From NCBI RefSeq assembly GCF_964030655.1, contig NZ_OZ034915.1, positions 1,240,001 to 1,304,000 of the forward strand: a stretch of DNA of 64,000 bases, written 5' to 3'. Source of the stretch: Spiroplasma endosymbiont of Poecilobothrus nobilitatus. Its GTDB lineage: Bacteria > Bacillota_I > Bacilli_A > Mycoplasmatales > Mycoplasmataceae. Made by a program: the position numbers and the translations under genes. Below the pieces are notes generated by a model. It made no database searches and had not been told where the DNA came from. It worked only from the letters and a program-made list of their open reading frames with translations. Positions 31,464 to 42,821 of this stretch are shown piece after piece; the stretch's first letter is position 1, and every line of letters starts with the position of its first letter.

Positions 31464-32492
31464 TTTAATTTTGTAGAAAACTCTTGATATTTATAAAATA
31501 TACCTAAAATTAGGTATATTTTTAATATAAGAGGTGAATAATTAATGGAAAAAATAATTGAAGAATTAATAAATAGTTTAACAGATGATCAATTTTTAGA
31601 ATTTCATGAAAAAGTCAAAAAAGAAGCAGAATTAATTAAAAAACAAAAACGCTTAAATGAAATTGACCAAAAATTTAGGGATAAAGGTATTAAATGTCCT
31701 AATTGTCAATCTTTTTATTGTGTTAAAAATGGTCATAATCCTGAAGGAAAACAAAAATATTTATGCAAAAAATGTCGTGCTAGTTTTGATGCTTTTCGTG
31801 ATCATTTTACGTATTGAAGTCATTTAAATTATGAACAGTGAAATTTATTGATTCAAATTTCATTATTAGGCCAATCTAGTAAAATGATTTCCCACTTTAT
31901 TAAAACATCACCGAAAACCGCTTGATATAATCGCCAAAAAATAATGAAATCAAAACAATTAGAAAACACCCAATTAAAATTTAAAACGTTAAATGGCCAA
32001 ATTCAAATCGATGAAACATTTATTAAAGAAATCCACAAAGGTAATTTTAAAGATAAATTTGATAAAAGAAAAATTCATCTTGATTCATTTTCAACCAACA
32101 CTAAATGTTGTGTTAAAATGGCTGTTGATAGCAATAATAATATTTATGTTAAATCAACCAACACAAAACGATTACAAAAACAGTGAATTATTGAAAATAT
32201 TAATAAACAATTAATCAAAGAAAATTCAATTATTATTTCTGACATGCAACCATTATATTTATTAGTAGCAAAACAAACAAATTCTATTTTATTAGCAACT
32301 AAAACTAGTACAAATCCTGATGCTAGTTATCGGAAGTTAAATAAAATTAGTAAATTACAATCAAATCTTAAAGAATCCTTAATTCATTATCATTGCTTAG
32401 GTTTCACGAACATTCAAAATTATTTAAATCTCTGAAAATGAAAATACCAGCATAAAGGTTTAACGCCAAACCAACAATCATCGGTATTATAT
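31464..32492 (+). mobile_element. IS-C copy d, right end lost
   Basis: Starts with the IS-C left terminus; cut three codons before the transposase stop by IS-A copy 7. A matching orphan IS-C right end lies at 40362-40487. Confidence 0.88.
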
Positions 32493-32513
32493 TGGAATGG
32501 CAACACTTTTTAG
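31545..32513 (+). CDS. IS-C transposase, C-terminus altered by IS-A
   Basis: Frame intact through zinc ribbon and IQIDETFIKEI. The last three residues (FNV) are replaced by six codons from IS-A before a TAG at 32511. Protein may be functional, but the element lacks its right end. Confidence 0.8.
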
Positions 32514-32521
32514 GACACTTT

Positions 32522-33301
32522 TTATATAGACATTTGTTTTCTAAAAGTAACTGGAGATAAATAATTTAAACTGCCATGAATTCGAATATTGTTATATCAA
32601 TGCACAAAATCAAAAAATTCGTATTTTAATTGTGTTAAATTTTTAAATTTTTTACCCTTAATAAATTCAGTTTTAAAAGTTTTGTAAGTTGTTTCAGCCA
32701 TAGCATTATCATAAGGGCAGCCTTTATTGCTTAATGATCTTTTAAAATTAAAAGTTATTAAAATTTCATCAATGATTTTATTTTTAAACTCATTACCACG
32801 ATCAGTATGAAATAGAGTTATTTGATTTAATGGTCGTGTTATTTTATGAAAAGCTTGTTGGACCAGTTCGGCTGTTTTATTCGGCCCAGCACTATAACCA
32901 ATTATTTCACGATTAAACAAGTCAATTAATAAACAAATATAATGTCATTTAGCGCCAACTTGAACATATGTTAAATCACTAACAATAACTTCATTAGGTT
33001 TTTTGTTGTTAAATTGACGATTTAAAATATTATTAATTTGGTCATTATTGACTGTTGTTTTATGATTATGATATTTTAATTTGGTGTATTTAGAAACCAA
33101 ATTATTTTTGATCATAAAGAATCTGATTTTTTGCCGCGATAAGATGATATCTTTTCTGTTTAAAATAACTTTAATTTTGCGAGCCCCATAAATTTTGCGA
33201 CTTTTATTAAAGGCACTGATAATTTCTTGTTCATAATTATTAACTTGCTTGTTAATACATTTATTAGTTTGATAATAATACGTTGATTTTGATAAACCCA
33301 A
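32522..33301 (-). CDS. IS3-type transposase OrfB
   Basis: Intact frame with UGA-Trp and all three catalytic residues (SDLTY, HTDRGNEF, AMAETTY). Only missense differences from consensus. Confidence 0.88.
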
Positions 33302-33354
33302 AATCTTACATATTTTTCTTACTGAATATTTTGTTTTGTTGTTATTAATTATTG

Positions 33355-33633
33355 TTATTTTTTGCCGATTATCAGTGCGGCTTGCTTTAAAATGTCATTT
33401 TCCATTTTCAAGTCTTTAAGTTCTTTTCGTAAAGTTATTATTTCATTTTCTTCTAGTGTGCGATTGTCTTTTGCTTTAAATGAACCAGAATTATTATAAT
33501 TTTTAACTCAACTATAAATAGTTGGTTTTGGTAAATTATATTCTTGCCCTAGATTAATAACACTTTTACCATTTTTATATAGCATGACAATTTGTTTTTT
33601 AAATTCTTCAGAGTATGAAGTTTTATTTCCCAT
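33355..33633 (-). CDS. IS3-type transposase OrfA
   Basis: 92 codons, intact, ending in the GGC AAA AAA TAA slip site. With the intact orfB this copy may be mobile. Confidence 0.88.
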
Positions 33634-33748
33634 TTTTATATTCCTTCTTTCTTAATAATTTTATCTAATTTTGAAGTCTATATAATTATGGTCCTAATAA
33701 TTGGAGCCTATCCAACATTTACAATATTAAAAAAAGTACTACTTTCCC

Positions 33749-33777
33749 TTTACACTTTTTTATCTATTTGCTATAAT
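33749..33777 (+). promoter_or_regulatory. Promoter of rpsT
   Basis: TTTACA at 33749-33754 and TATAAT at 33772-33777 with exactly 17 bp between, 35 bp before the start codon. The best sigma-70-type promoter in the window. Confidence 0.8.
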
Positions 33778-33812
33778 TTCTTTGTGTCTTAAAAGTCGAA
33801 AGGAGAGCAAAA

Positions 33813-34064
33813 ATGGCTAATATTAAATCACAAATTAAAAGAGTTAAAAAAAATTCAAAAGATAATTTAGCAAATAAATCTTTTAAATCATCAGTAAAAA
33901 CAGCAATCAAAAAAGCAGAAATCGCTATTAACGCACAAGAAACAAACGCATCAGAATTAGTTAATACTGCAATTAGTTTAGTTGACAAAGCAGTTAATAA
34001 AGGAATTTATCATGCCAATAAAGCTGATCGTGTTAAAAGCAGATTAATGCTTAAAGCACATTAA
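33813..34064 (+). CDS. rpsT: 30S ribosomal protein S20
   Basis: 83 residues starting MANIKSQIKRVKKN, very Lys-rich, with the family end KAVNKGIYHANKADRVKSRL. Ribosome site AAAGGAG. Monocistronic, with its own promoter and terminator. Confidence 0.97.
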   Translation: MANIKSQIKRVKKNSKDNLANKSFKSSVKTAIKKAEIAINAQETNASELVNTAISLVDKAVNKGIYHANKADRVKSRLMLKAH

Positions 34065-34108
34065 TTTCAAAATCCTTTTCAACAAAGACAGTAAATATTA
34101 AAAAAATA

Positions 34109-34138
34109 AAAAAAATCATAATTAATATGATTTTTTTT
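34109..34138. terminator. Bidirectional terminator between rpsT and membrane protein gene
   Basis: AAAAAATCAT/ATGATTTTTT stem with a 7-base loop; A- and T-runs on both sides allow it to serve convergent transcripts. Confidence 0.8.
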
Positions 34139-35627
34139 ATTTATCTTTTGATTTATTAGAGTCATCTTTTTCAAAAACTTTATCATCCTTAAACTCATCA
34201 TCAAATAATGATAAATCCATTTCATATTTTTGGCCATTCATCATTGCAGTAACTGCTTTTTGGTATTCTGTATTGGCACGGATTAATTTATTACGGTCTG
34301 TTTTAGGAGCTAAAACTACTAAAATAATAACCATAATTCCCGCAAGAAGACCAGCAATCATTAAAAAAATTGTAAAAATATGTAATACTTGGTAAGTTGT
34401 ACTATTATAAACTTCGCTTACTAAACTATTAATTGTAATAGTTAAATCTGAATCTGGTAATAATAATCATCCTGTTATTTCTAATTGTGGGTCGTTTTTA
34501 ATAATATATCCACCATTAGGTACCGATATACTATTAAAATATTTTTCAACAATATTTGGTAATAATACTTGAATTAATAACAATGAAGAATAAAGAAGAA
34601 TAATGATTGATAATACAACTGGTCAGAATCTAACAACATAATTATCCCGTTTAAAACGTTTTTTCCCTAATAATTCATAACCCAAGAAAATTCCTGGTAA
34701 AATCGATAAAATTCCTGAGAAGGTTTGCAACCCGGCGGGTTGCATTAATAAAAATTTATATTTTGAGCCAAAACTAAATACTTCCCTAAAATTATTGTTA
34801 GCATTATGTAAAGCACTATCAGCCCCACCACCAATAATAACAATTGCACTAGTTCCCGGGATTGTATAAACAATTACTTTTGTGTCTAAATAGATATTTA
34901 AATAGGAATTTAAAAATCACAATAAAATTAACAAAGCAGAAGCTAAAATAACAAAACCAGCAACAATTTTCTTTAAAATTGGCATATACTTTGGTTTTGA
35001 AGTATAGAAGTAAAACCGCGGGTCTAAGCGTGGGTGAATTGGCATATTTGCCATTTGCCGTATCATTTGTGACATATCAAATTTACTTGGATCAATAAAG
35101 TCCGGTCTAATGCCGCCCATTGGCGTTCCTATGCCTCCAATTCCTCTTGCTGGCCCTACTTCCGGTTGTGATTTGTCTGCCCCTTCTTCATTAGCTTTAG
35201 CTTTTAACTTCTCACGAGCATTATCAATTGCTTTTTCATCAGTAAAATCAGCTGTGGCATCAATTAACTCATTAGTGATGATGTTTTCTCTTGTAATATA
35301 ATTTTTTTCAACATCAAAATTTGAAACAATATATTGCACAAAATAAACATATTCTTCATCTAACATATTAAAAGTAGCCCCGTCAACCTTTTCAATTATT
35401 TCTGATTCATTAGTAATATCAGCCAAAATTTGAGCAAATGAAAGAGTAAATTTATTATCATTTAAATTTGCATTAAATTCTTTTTCTAATGTTAATAAAT
35501 TACAAATTTGTTGAATTACTAATTTTTTAAAGTACTGGTTAACTATTACTTGTGCCTTAATATTATCATCGTTAAAGATATTATATAATGTATAAACTAT
35601 ATGGGCATATAATTTACTTTCTTTCAT
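34137..35627 (-). CDS. Large membrane protein of unknown function
   Basis: 496 residues once the TGA codons are read as Trp. Residues 1-150 look cytosolic and helical. A Pro/Gly/Met-rich linker follows (GIGGIGTPMGG...), then a first membrane segment near residue 230 (IVAGFVILASALLILL). Further segments include one near residue 420 (MIAGLLAGIMVIILVVL), and the tail is acidic and Lys-rich. No enzyme motif recognised. It lies downstream of holA on the same strand, about 35 bp after the holA stop. Confidence 0.75.
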
Positions 35628-35662
35628 TTATTTATGTCCCTCATCTCTCTTTTTGCAATAAT

Positions 35663-36628
35663 TTAATTTATATCAAATAATTTAATTAAATACAAATCAC
35701 TACTAATTTCTTTTCTTATTATACCTTTTTTTATATTATAATCAATTCAAAATAATTCTTGAATAATATTATTTGCTTTATTAATACTGAAATTATGCAT
35801 ATGTTCTGAAATTTTTTTTACTCGAAACGGATGAATTTGTAAAATTTCCGCAATTTGTGAAGGTGTTTTTTTTAAAGCAGATAAAACAATAATATCTCTT
35901 GTAAAAATAATACTATTGGTAATTAATCCTAATAAAGCAATACTATTTAAACCTCGTTCTTGTAAATAATGATAATTTATTAAAAAACTATTCAAATCAT
36001 TTTTTAATAAATCATCAACTAATTTAAAAATATCGGTATCTAAATACTTTGTCATATTATTTTCAATTAAATCCATCGTAATATTTAAATTTATTAATAA
36101 CAATTTTTCTAATTCATTTTTAATAATATATAAATTATTTGGCAAATATTCAACAATATTAGGAATTAAATTTTGTTTAATAGTCCCATTATTCTTTGCA
36201 ATATAATCATCAATAAACCTAATTAATTCATTATATGATAAATTTATTGCTTTTAAAACACTAGTTAATGCTAACATTTGTTTAGTTATTTTTAAACGAT
36301 TACTAAGTTTATTGACTGGACAAATAAAAATAATAAAAGTACTTGGATTTGGGGCTGCTAAATATTCCATTAAACTTGTTAAATGGCTTTTATTGTCTAT
36401 TTTTGCCTTAATTTTTTCTTCTGTAAGAAAATAACTATCATTAACTATTATTATTCTTTTTTCTGAAAACATTGGAATTGTGTTAGCATCATTCAGAATA
36501 GATAATAGGGGGTCTTCTAAATAATTATATTCTTGTAAATCATACTCACTATCAGGATTAATTTTTTTTAAAATCTTATTTTTTTGCATTTTAATTAAAA
36601 AAGAATCTTCTCCATATATTAAAAACAT
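35663..36628 (-). CDS. holA: DNA polymerase III subunit delta
   Basis: 321 residues; clamp-loader subunit that opens the sliding clamp. Opens with MFLIYGEDSFLIKMQKNKIL, typical of HolA, and has MEYLAAPNPSTFIIFICP and the C-terminal PFRVKKISEHMHNF segment. UGA at 35747-35749 is Trp and the protein runs 27 residues further. In Gram-positive bacteria holA commonly follows comEC, as here (comEC stub upstream) and precedes or faces rpsT. Confidence 0.9.
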
Positions 36629-36707
36629 CTTTTAAAACTCCTTTAGAATGTTCTAAAACTTATGACAAAGTAATATTATCATATAAAGTAAAAAATAAAT
36701 TAGTGAT

Positions 36708-36934
36708 TTAAAATAATTTAATTACTGTTCATCCTGACATAATATTAAATTGAAGATTCCTTCTACCATTTGTAAAATAAATTTGACACCTAATTGTTTT
36801 TAAATTTTCAACAACAATTGGCGCCGGATAATTTTGGCGTTTTGTTTTTTCACCAGAGATGAAGCAAACCTTTGGTGTTATTTTTTGTAAAAATGTTAAG
36901 CTTGAACTAGTCTCTGAGCCATGGTGCGGAACTT
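36708..36934 (-). pseudogene. comEC: ComEC C-terminal stub (competence metallo-beta-lactamase domain)
   Basis: About 70 codons with VPHHGSETSS, a metal-binding motif of the ComEC metallo-beta-lactamase-like domain, then CFISGEKTKRQNYPAP, ending at TAA 36708-36710. The large N-terminal and channel parts are absent. IS-A copy 8 lies on the upstream side, and beyond it is plectrovirus-like DNA, not comEC. Natural DNA uptake through ComEC should be lost unless another copy exists. Confidence 0.8.
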
Positions 36935-36962
36935 GGAATGGCAACACTTTTTAGGGCACTTT

Positions 36963-37742
36963 TTATATAGACATTTGTTTTCTAAAAGTAACTGGAGATA
37001 AATAATTTAAACTGCCATGAATTCGAATATTGTTATATCAATGCACAAAATCAAAAAGTTCGTATTTTAATTGTGTTAAATTTTTAAATTTTTTACCCTT
37101 AATAAATTCAGTTTTAAAAGTTTTGTAAGTTGTTTCAGCCACAGCATTATCATAAGGGCAGCCTTTATTGCTTAATGATCTTTTAATATTAAAAGTTATT
37201 AAAATTTCATCAATGATTTTATTTTTAAACTCATTACCACGATCAGTATGAAATAGAGTTATTTGATTTAATGGTCGTGTTATTTTATGAAAAGCTTGTT
37301 GGACCAGTTCGGCTGTTTTATTCGGCCCAGCACTATAACCAATTATTTCACGATTAAACAAGTCAATTAATAAACAAATATAATGTCATTTAGCGCCAAC
37401 TTGAACATATGTTAAATCACTAACAATAACTTCATTAGGTTTTTTGTTGTTAAATTGACGATTTAAAATATTATTAATTTGGTCATTATTGACTGTTGTT
37501 TTATGATTATGATATTTTAATTTGGTGTATTTAGAAACAAAATTATTTTTGATCATAAAGAATCTGATTTTTCGCCGCAATAAGATGATATCTTTTCTAT
37601 TTAAAATAACTTTAATTTTGCGAGCCCCATAAATTTTGCGACTTTTATTAAAGGCACTGATAATTTCTTGTTCATAATTATTAACTTGCTTGTTAATACA
37701 TTTATTAGTTTGATAATAATACGTTTATTTTGATAAACCCAA
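36963..37742 (-). pseudogene. IS3-type transposase OrfB with nonsense codon
   Basis: TCA to TAA at 37725-37727, the same change as in copy 2. Downstream frame intact with D, D, E residues. Confidence 0.85.
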
Positions 37743-37795
37743 AATCTTACATATTTTTCTTACTGAATATTTTGTTTTGTTGTTATTAATTATTG

Positions 37796-38074
37796 TTATT
37801 TTTTAGCCATTATCAGTGCGGCTTGCTTTAAAATGTCATTTTCCATTTTCAGGTCTTTAAGTTCTTTTCGTAAAGTTATTATTTCATTTTCTTCTAGTGT
37901 GCGATTGTCTTTTGCTTTAAATGAACCAGAATTATTATAATTTTTAACTCAACTATAAATAGTTGGTTTTGGTAAATTATATTCTTGCCATAGATTAATA
38001 ACACTTTTACCATTTTTATATAGCATAACAATTTGTTTTTTAAATTCTTCAGAGTATGAAGTTTTATTTCCCAT
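37796..38074 (-). CDS. IS3-type transposase OrfA
   Basis: 92 codons, intact, with a Gly-to-Trp change in INLWQEYN (GGG to TGG), shared with copy 9. Confidence 0.83.
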
Positions 38075-38156
38075 TTTTATATTCCTTCTTTCTTAATAAT
38101 TTTATCTAATTTTGAAGTCTATATAATTATGGCCCTAATAATTGTAGCCTATCCAA

Positions 38157-39139
38157 CTATTTTCATACTTCGAATGTTTGAATGAAAAAACTATATATTG
38201 TCTGAAAAATTTTACCAACACCACTCGCTAATTCGTTTACTTGTTTTATACCAGGGATATTATTAACAATTCAAATTGCTGCATTTCTAATATGACACGC
38301 TAAATTATATCAACTACAACTTTCATATTGTGCTTGTCATCATTGACTATCAGGGAATAATCCACCGTTATTAATTTCTTGTCAGTTATAAATACCAAAA
38401 TTAAAATCGTAGTAATGATAAAACTCATTTTCTTTTTGAGCTTGTAATTCAAAAACATTATAACTGATTTTTTGTTCTTCCATTTTCTTATATTTTAAAC
38501 CATATTTGTCTTTTAAAGCACCTTCAAAAACATAACAGTCATTTTGATTAATATTATAATTATTTGCAACTGAAAAATCATAATTAAATACATTTCCATA
38601 ATTAGTGTTATAAAACCGATTTTTATAAGCAGAATACATTTTAAAATCTAATGATTTATATTTATCAGAAAAATAAAAATATCGTGGGTAAATTTTAAAA
38701 CCATTATTTGCTAATAAACCATATTTTTTATTATATCCTTGTGTATAAGTATTATTTTCTAAATCAAAAATTGTTCGTAAATAATCCTTATAAAAATTTT
38801 GTGAAACCGTAAACATACTATTTAATAATTCTTTAAATTTATCATAAGAAACTAAAAACTTTTTCTTTTGTTCTTAAAATTCTTTTTTCTCTTTTTCGGT
38901 TTTTAAAACTTTTTTATTATTTTCAAATTTATAAATATAGTTATTATAGTCATCAAAATATTTTATTGACTTTCCATTTTCATCTAAAATAACATCTTTA
39001 AAATTTTATAATTTTAAACCAAAAAAGTTAATTAAAACAGTATCATATTGTAAATTATCAATATAACCACTTTCTATAAAATTACTACGATTTTGGAATA
39101 CAGGCACCAACGCATATGCAAAAAATGCTTTTAAAAATT
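38157..39139 (-). pseudogene. Plectrovirus-like structural or adsorption protein remnant
   Basis: Minus-strand coding region cut at its 5' end by IS-A copy 9. It has TAA codons at 39006-39008 and 38874-38876, then is open to TAG at 38157-38159. The protein is very rich in Tyr, Asn, Phe and Lys. The C-terminal part has a Cys-containing segment (ESCSWYNLACHIRNAA) before a hydrophobic region and ends TFEVWK. I recognise the general character of spiroplasma virus proteins but cannot name the ORF with certainty. Confidence 0.55.
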
Positions 39140-39220
39140 TGGATAGGCTACAATTATTAGGACCATAATTATATAGACTTCAAAATTAGATAAAATTATT
39201 AAGAAAGAAGGAATATAAAA

Positions 39221-39499
39221 ATGGGAAATAAAACTTCATACTCTGAAGAATTTAAAAAACAAATTGTCATGCTATATAAAAATAATAAAAGTGTTATTAA
39301 TCTATGGCAAGAATATAATTTACCAAAACCAACTATTTATAGTTGAGTTAAAAATTATAATAATTCTGGTTCATTTAAAGCAAAAGACAATCGCACACTA
39401 GAAGAAAATGAAATAATAACTTTACGAAAAGAACTTAAAGACTTGAAAATGGAAAATGACATTTTAAAGCAAGCCGCACTGATAATGGCCAAAAAATAA
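39221..39499 (+). CDS. IS3-type transposase OrfA
   Basis: 92 codons with missense changes NNKS and INLWQEY relative to consensus; slip site GCC AAA AAA TAA present. Confidence 0.85.
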
Positions 39500-39552
39500 C
39501 AATAATTAATAACAACAAAACAAAATATTCAGTAAGAAAAATATGTAAGATT

Positions 39553-40332
39553 TTGGGTTTATCAAAATCAACGTATTATTATCAAACTAATAAATGTATT
39601 AACAAGCAAGTTAATAATTATGAACAAGAAATTATCAGTGCCTTTAATAAAAGTCGCAAAATTTATGGGGCTCGCAAAATTAAAGTTATTTTAAACAGAA
39701 AAGATATCATCTTATCGCGGCGAAAAATCAGATTCTTTATGATCAAAAATAATTTGGTTTCTAAATACACCAAATTAAAATATCATAATCATAAAACAAC
39801 AGTCAATAATGACCAAATTAATAATATTTTAAATCGTCAATTTAACAACAAAAAACCTAATGAAGTTATTGTTAGTGATTTAACATATGTTCAAGTTGGC
39901 GCTAAATGACATTATATTTGTTTATTAATTGACTTGTTTAATCGTGAAATAATTGGTTATAGTGCTGGGCCGAATAAAACATCCGAACTGGTCCAACAAG
40001 CTTTTCATAAAATAACACGACCATTAAATCAAATAACTCTATTTCATAATGATCGTGGTAATGAGTTTAAAAATAAAATCATTGATGAAATTTTAATAAC
40101 TTTTAATATTAAAAGATCATTAAGAAATAAAGGCTGCCCTTATGATAATGCTGTGGCTGAAACAACTTACAAAACTTTTAAAACTGAATTTATTAAGGGT
40201 AAAAAATTTAAAAATTTAACACAATTAAAATACGAACTTTTTGATTTTGTGCATTGATATAACAATATTCGAATTCATGGCAGTTTAAATTATTTATCTC
40301 CAGTTACTTTTAGAAAACAAATGTCTATATAA
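39553..40332 (+). CDS. IS3-type transposase OrfB
   Basis: Open from the slip region to TAA 40330-40332. Catalytic D (SDLTY), D (HNDRGNEF) and E (AVAETTY) retained; several missense changes. Confidence 0.86.
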
Positions 40333-40361
40333 AAAGTGCCCTAAAAAGTGTTGCCATTCCA

Positions 40362-40487
40362 CATCGGTATTATATTTTAACGTATAAAAAAGTTAAATAA
40401 CAATATTAAAAGTTTATATAATTTTCTTTTAAAGTTATCATATTGATGATTTTTTTTATTTCATCAAGAGTTTTCTACAAAATTAAA
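40362..40487 (+). mobile_element. IS-C right-end orphan fragment
   Basis: Contains the last transposase codons (SVLYFNV, stop) and the IS-C right terminus CTACAAAATTAAA. The left part is absent here; copy d at 31464 lacks exactly this end. Confidence 0.85.
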
Positions 40488-41493
40488 ATAATATTGCTTT
40501 TGTAAAAATATTATTAATAATTACACTTGGTCGTTTATTATGATATAAAATATCATATAAAGCTTCAAATAAAGGTAGTGTAATATTATTTGCACGCGCA
40601 TCTAACACAATTGTTTTACAAGTTAAAACGCCTTCTACTGTTTTTACCTGCTCTGACAAAACTTTTTGAGCATCATCAACTTGAGCAATTGCAAAACCAA
40701 GAGAATAATTCCGTGATTTACTTGAGGTAGTTGTTAAAATTAAATCAGCTAATCCTGCAAAGTTAAAAAAAGTTTCAATTTGAGCTCCTTTTGTTTTGAC
40801 AAAAAGTTTAATCTCATTTAATCCCATTGTAATTAATGATGCTTTAGCATTATCAGATTCATAAAGACCGTTAAAAATTCCTGAGGCAATTGCTACTGCA
40901 TTTTTTAAAGCAACCGCATATTCACTACCAATCACATCCGTATTAGCAAAAGTAACAAAATATTCATTATTAAACAAGCCACGAACTTCTTGCGCAATTA
41001 CTAAATCCTGTGAAACTGCCATAATACATGTTGGTTTTCGTTGTAGAACTTCTTTTGCAATGCTTGGACCATAAATACCTGCATATGCTTTTAAAATTTT
41101 TGGATTTATTAATTTTATAATTGATTTTGATAAAACTTCGTGTGTTTCATGGTCTAATCCTTTAGCAACATTAATGATAACAACTTGTTTTGTTACTGTT
41201 TGATTAATTTTCTCAATTATTAATTTAATAGCAACAACAGGAATTCCTAAAATAATATATTCAGCATCTTCAACTGCTTCAGCAAAATTTGTTGTGGCCT
41301 TAATTTCTTTATTAATTTTTAAATTACCAAAAAAATGACGATTTAAATGTTCGTTGTTAATATCATTAACTTCTTTCTTATCAATTCCATACATAATAAC
41401 GTTATGATCATTATCTGTCAAAACATTTGCTAAAACTGTCCCATATGCTCCCGTTCCAATAATAGTAATATTTTTATGTTTTTTTTTCATCAT
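40483..41493 (-). CDS. gpsA: Glycerol-3-phosphate dehydrogenase [NAD(P)+]
   Basis: 336 residues. Makes sn-glycerol-3-phosphate for phospholipids. N-terminal Rossmann motif IIGTGAYGTVLANVL, the IINVAKGLDHETHE segment, KNAVAIASGI and GLADLILTTTSSKSRN. Stop codon TAA 40483-40485 lies inside the IS-C terminus, so the last residue or two may be IS-encoded. The start is an ATG-ATG pair after GAGGAAAATT. Last gene of the leftward der-gpsA cluster. Confidence 0.95.
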   Translation of the reverse strand: MMKKKHKNITIIGTGAYGTVLANVLTDNDHNVIMYGIDKKEVNDINNEHLNRHFFGNLKINKEIKATTNFAEAVEDAEYIILGIPVVAIKLIIEKINQTVTKQVVIINVAKGLDHETHEVLSKSIIKLINPKILKAYAGIYGPSIAKEVLQRKPTCIMAVSQDLVIAQEVRGLFNNEYFVTFANTDVIGSEYAVALKNAVAIASGIFNGLYESDNAKASLITMGLNEIKLFVKTKGAQIETFFNFAGLADLILTTTSSKSRNYSLGFAIAQVDDAQKVLSEQVKTVEGVLTCKTIVLDARANNITLPLFEALYDILYHNKRPSVIINNIFTKAILF

Positions 41494-41504
41494 AATTTTC
41501 CTCG

Positions 41505-42821
41505 TTACTTTCTCTCTCTAAATAATATTTTAATTGGTACTCCCTCAAATCCAAAATATTCTCGAAGTTGATTTTCAAGAAACCTTTTATAAGAAAAATG
41601 AAGATATTTTGGATTATTACAAAACATAATAAAAGTTGGCACAACACCTTCAGGCTGAGTAGCATAATAAATTTTTAAACGCCCACCATTAAAATCTGGT
41701 GGTGGATTTAACAATTGTGCTTTTACTAAAATTTCATTTAGAACACTAGTTTTTACTCGCTGCGTTAAACCAGCATAAACTTCATCAATTGTTTGAAATA
41801 AAATATGTAATCGTTTTTTTTCTAAAGCAGAAACAAAAACCATTTTTACATAATTTAGATATTTAAAATATCCACGAATACTTTGTTCAATTTTTTTCAT
41901 TGACCGTTCATCTTTTTCCATTACCGCATCTCACTTATTAACTACCAAAATAATTGGTTTATTTTGTTCAAATGCAATGCCAGCAATATTTGTATCTTGG
42001 TCAGTAATAGGAACTGTTCCATCAATAATTAATAAAACAAGATCACTTCGTTCAATTGCACTAACAGCACGAAGAACACTATATTTCTCTAATTTTTCAT
42101 AAACTTTCCCTTTTCTACGAATCCCAGCGGTATCAATCACAGTATAAAGTTGATTATTCCGTTTAAATGATGTATCAATTGAATCTGTTGTTGTTCCTGC
42201 AATTGGTGATACAATGACTCGTTCTTCACCTAAAATAGCATTTGTTAAAGAAGATTTTCCAACATTTGGTTTGCCAATTAAGGAAAAATGAATTCCTTCT
42301 GTTTTTGGTTGAACTGGAATTTGATCTAAATGAGAAATTACTTGGTCTAATAAATCGCCAATTCCAATTCCATGGGTAGAAGATACAGCAATTGTCTCAC
42401 CAAATCCTAATGTCATATATTCATACAATTCACTTTCTTTTTCTTGCTTATCATATTTATTAACAACTAAAATAACCGGTTTTTTGGCACGATATAGTAT
42501 TTTTGCAACCATTTCATCATCTGGGGTAATTCCTTCTTTGCACGATAAAACAAAAATAATAATATCAGCTTCTGCAATTGCAATTTCTGCTTGCATTTTA
42601 ATCTCTTGTGCAAACATTGCCGTATTATTTAATGTAATTCCACCCGTATCAATTATTAAAAATTCTCTTGTTAATCATTCTGAGAAAGCATAAATTCGAT
42701 CACGTGTTACACCAGGAGTATCTTCAACAATTGCGAGGCGATTTTTAATAACACGATTAAATAATGTTGATTTTCCAACATTTGGACGCCCTACAATTGC
42801 AACAGTTCCTTTTTGTGCCAT
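41505..42821 (-). CDS. der: Ribosome-assembly GTPase Der (EngA)
   Basis: 438 residues with UGA-Trp codons. Two tandem GTPase domains: [11 protein letters not shown] near residue 11 and [14 protein letters not shown] near residue 183, each with G3 (DTGG, DTAG) and NKYD/NKWD motifs, and a C-terminal KH-like domain. Needed for 50S assembly. Its ATG directly follows the cmk stop codon (TAA-ATG), so translation is coupled. Confidence 0.96.

Larger units (their letters stand above)
32493..33714 (-). mobile_element. IS-A copy 7 (IS3-type), apparently intact
   Basis: 1222 bp with both termini. Separates IS-C copy d from the rpsT promoter. Confidence 0.93.
36934..38155 (-). mobile_element. IS-A copy 8 (IS3-type)
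   Basis: 1222 bp flanked by the triplet ACT on both sides (36931-36933 and 38156-38158), the only IS-A copy here with a plausible 3-bp target duplication. Confidence 0.93.
39140..40361 (+). mobile_element. IS-A copy 9 (IS3-type), apparently intact
   Basis: 1222 bp with both termini. Right end abuts an orphan IS-C end. Confidence 0.93.

Noticed and set aside
36931-38158. Clean IS insertion into an intact comEC
   Set aside because: Although ACT flanks both sides, the sequence beyond the IS is a viral gene end, not comEC.
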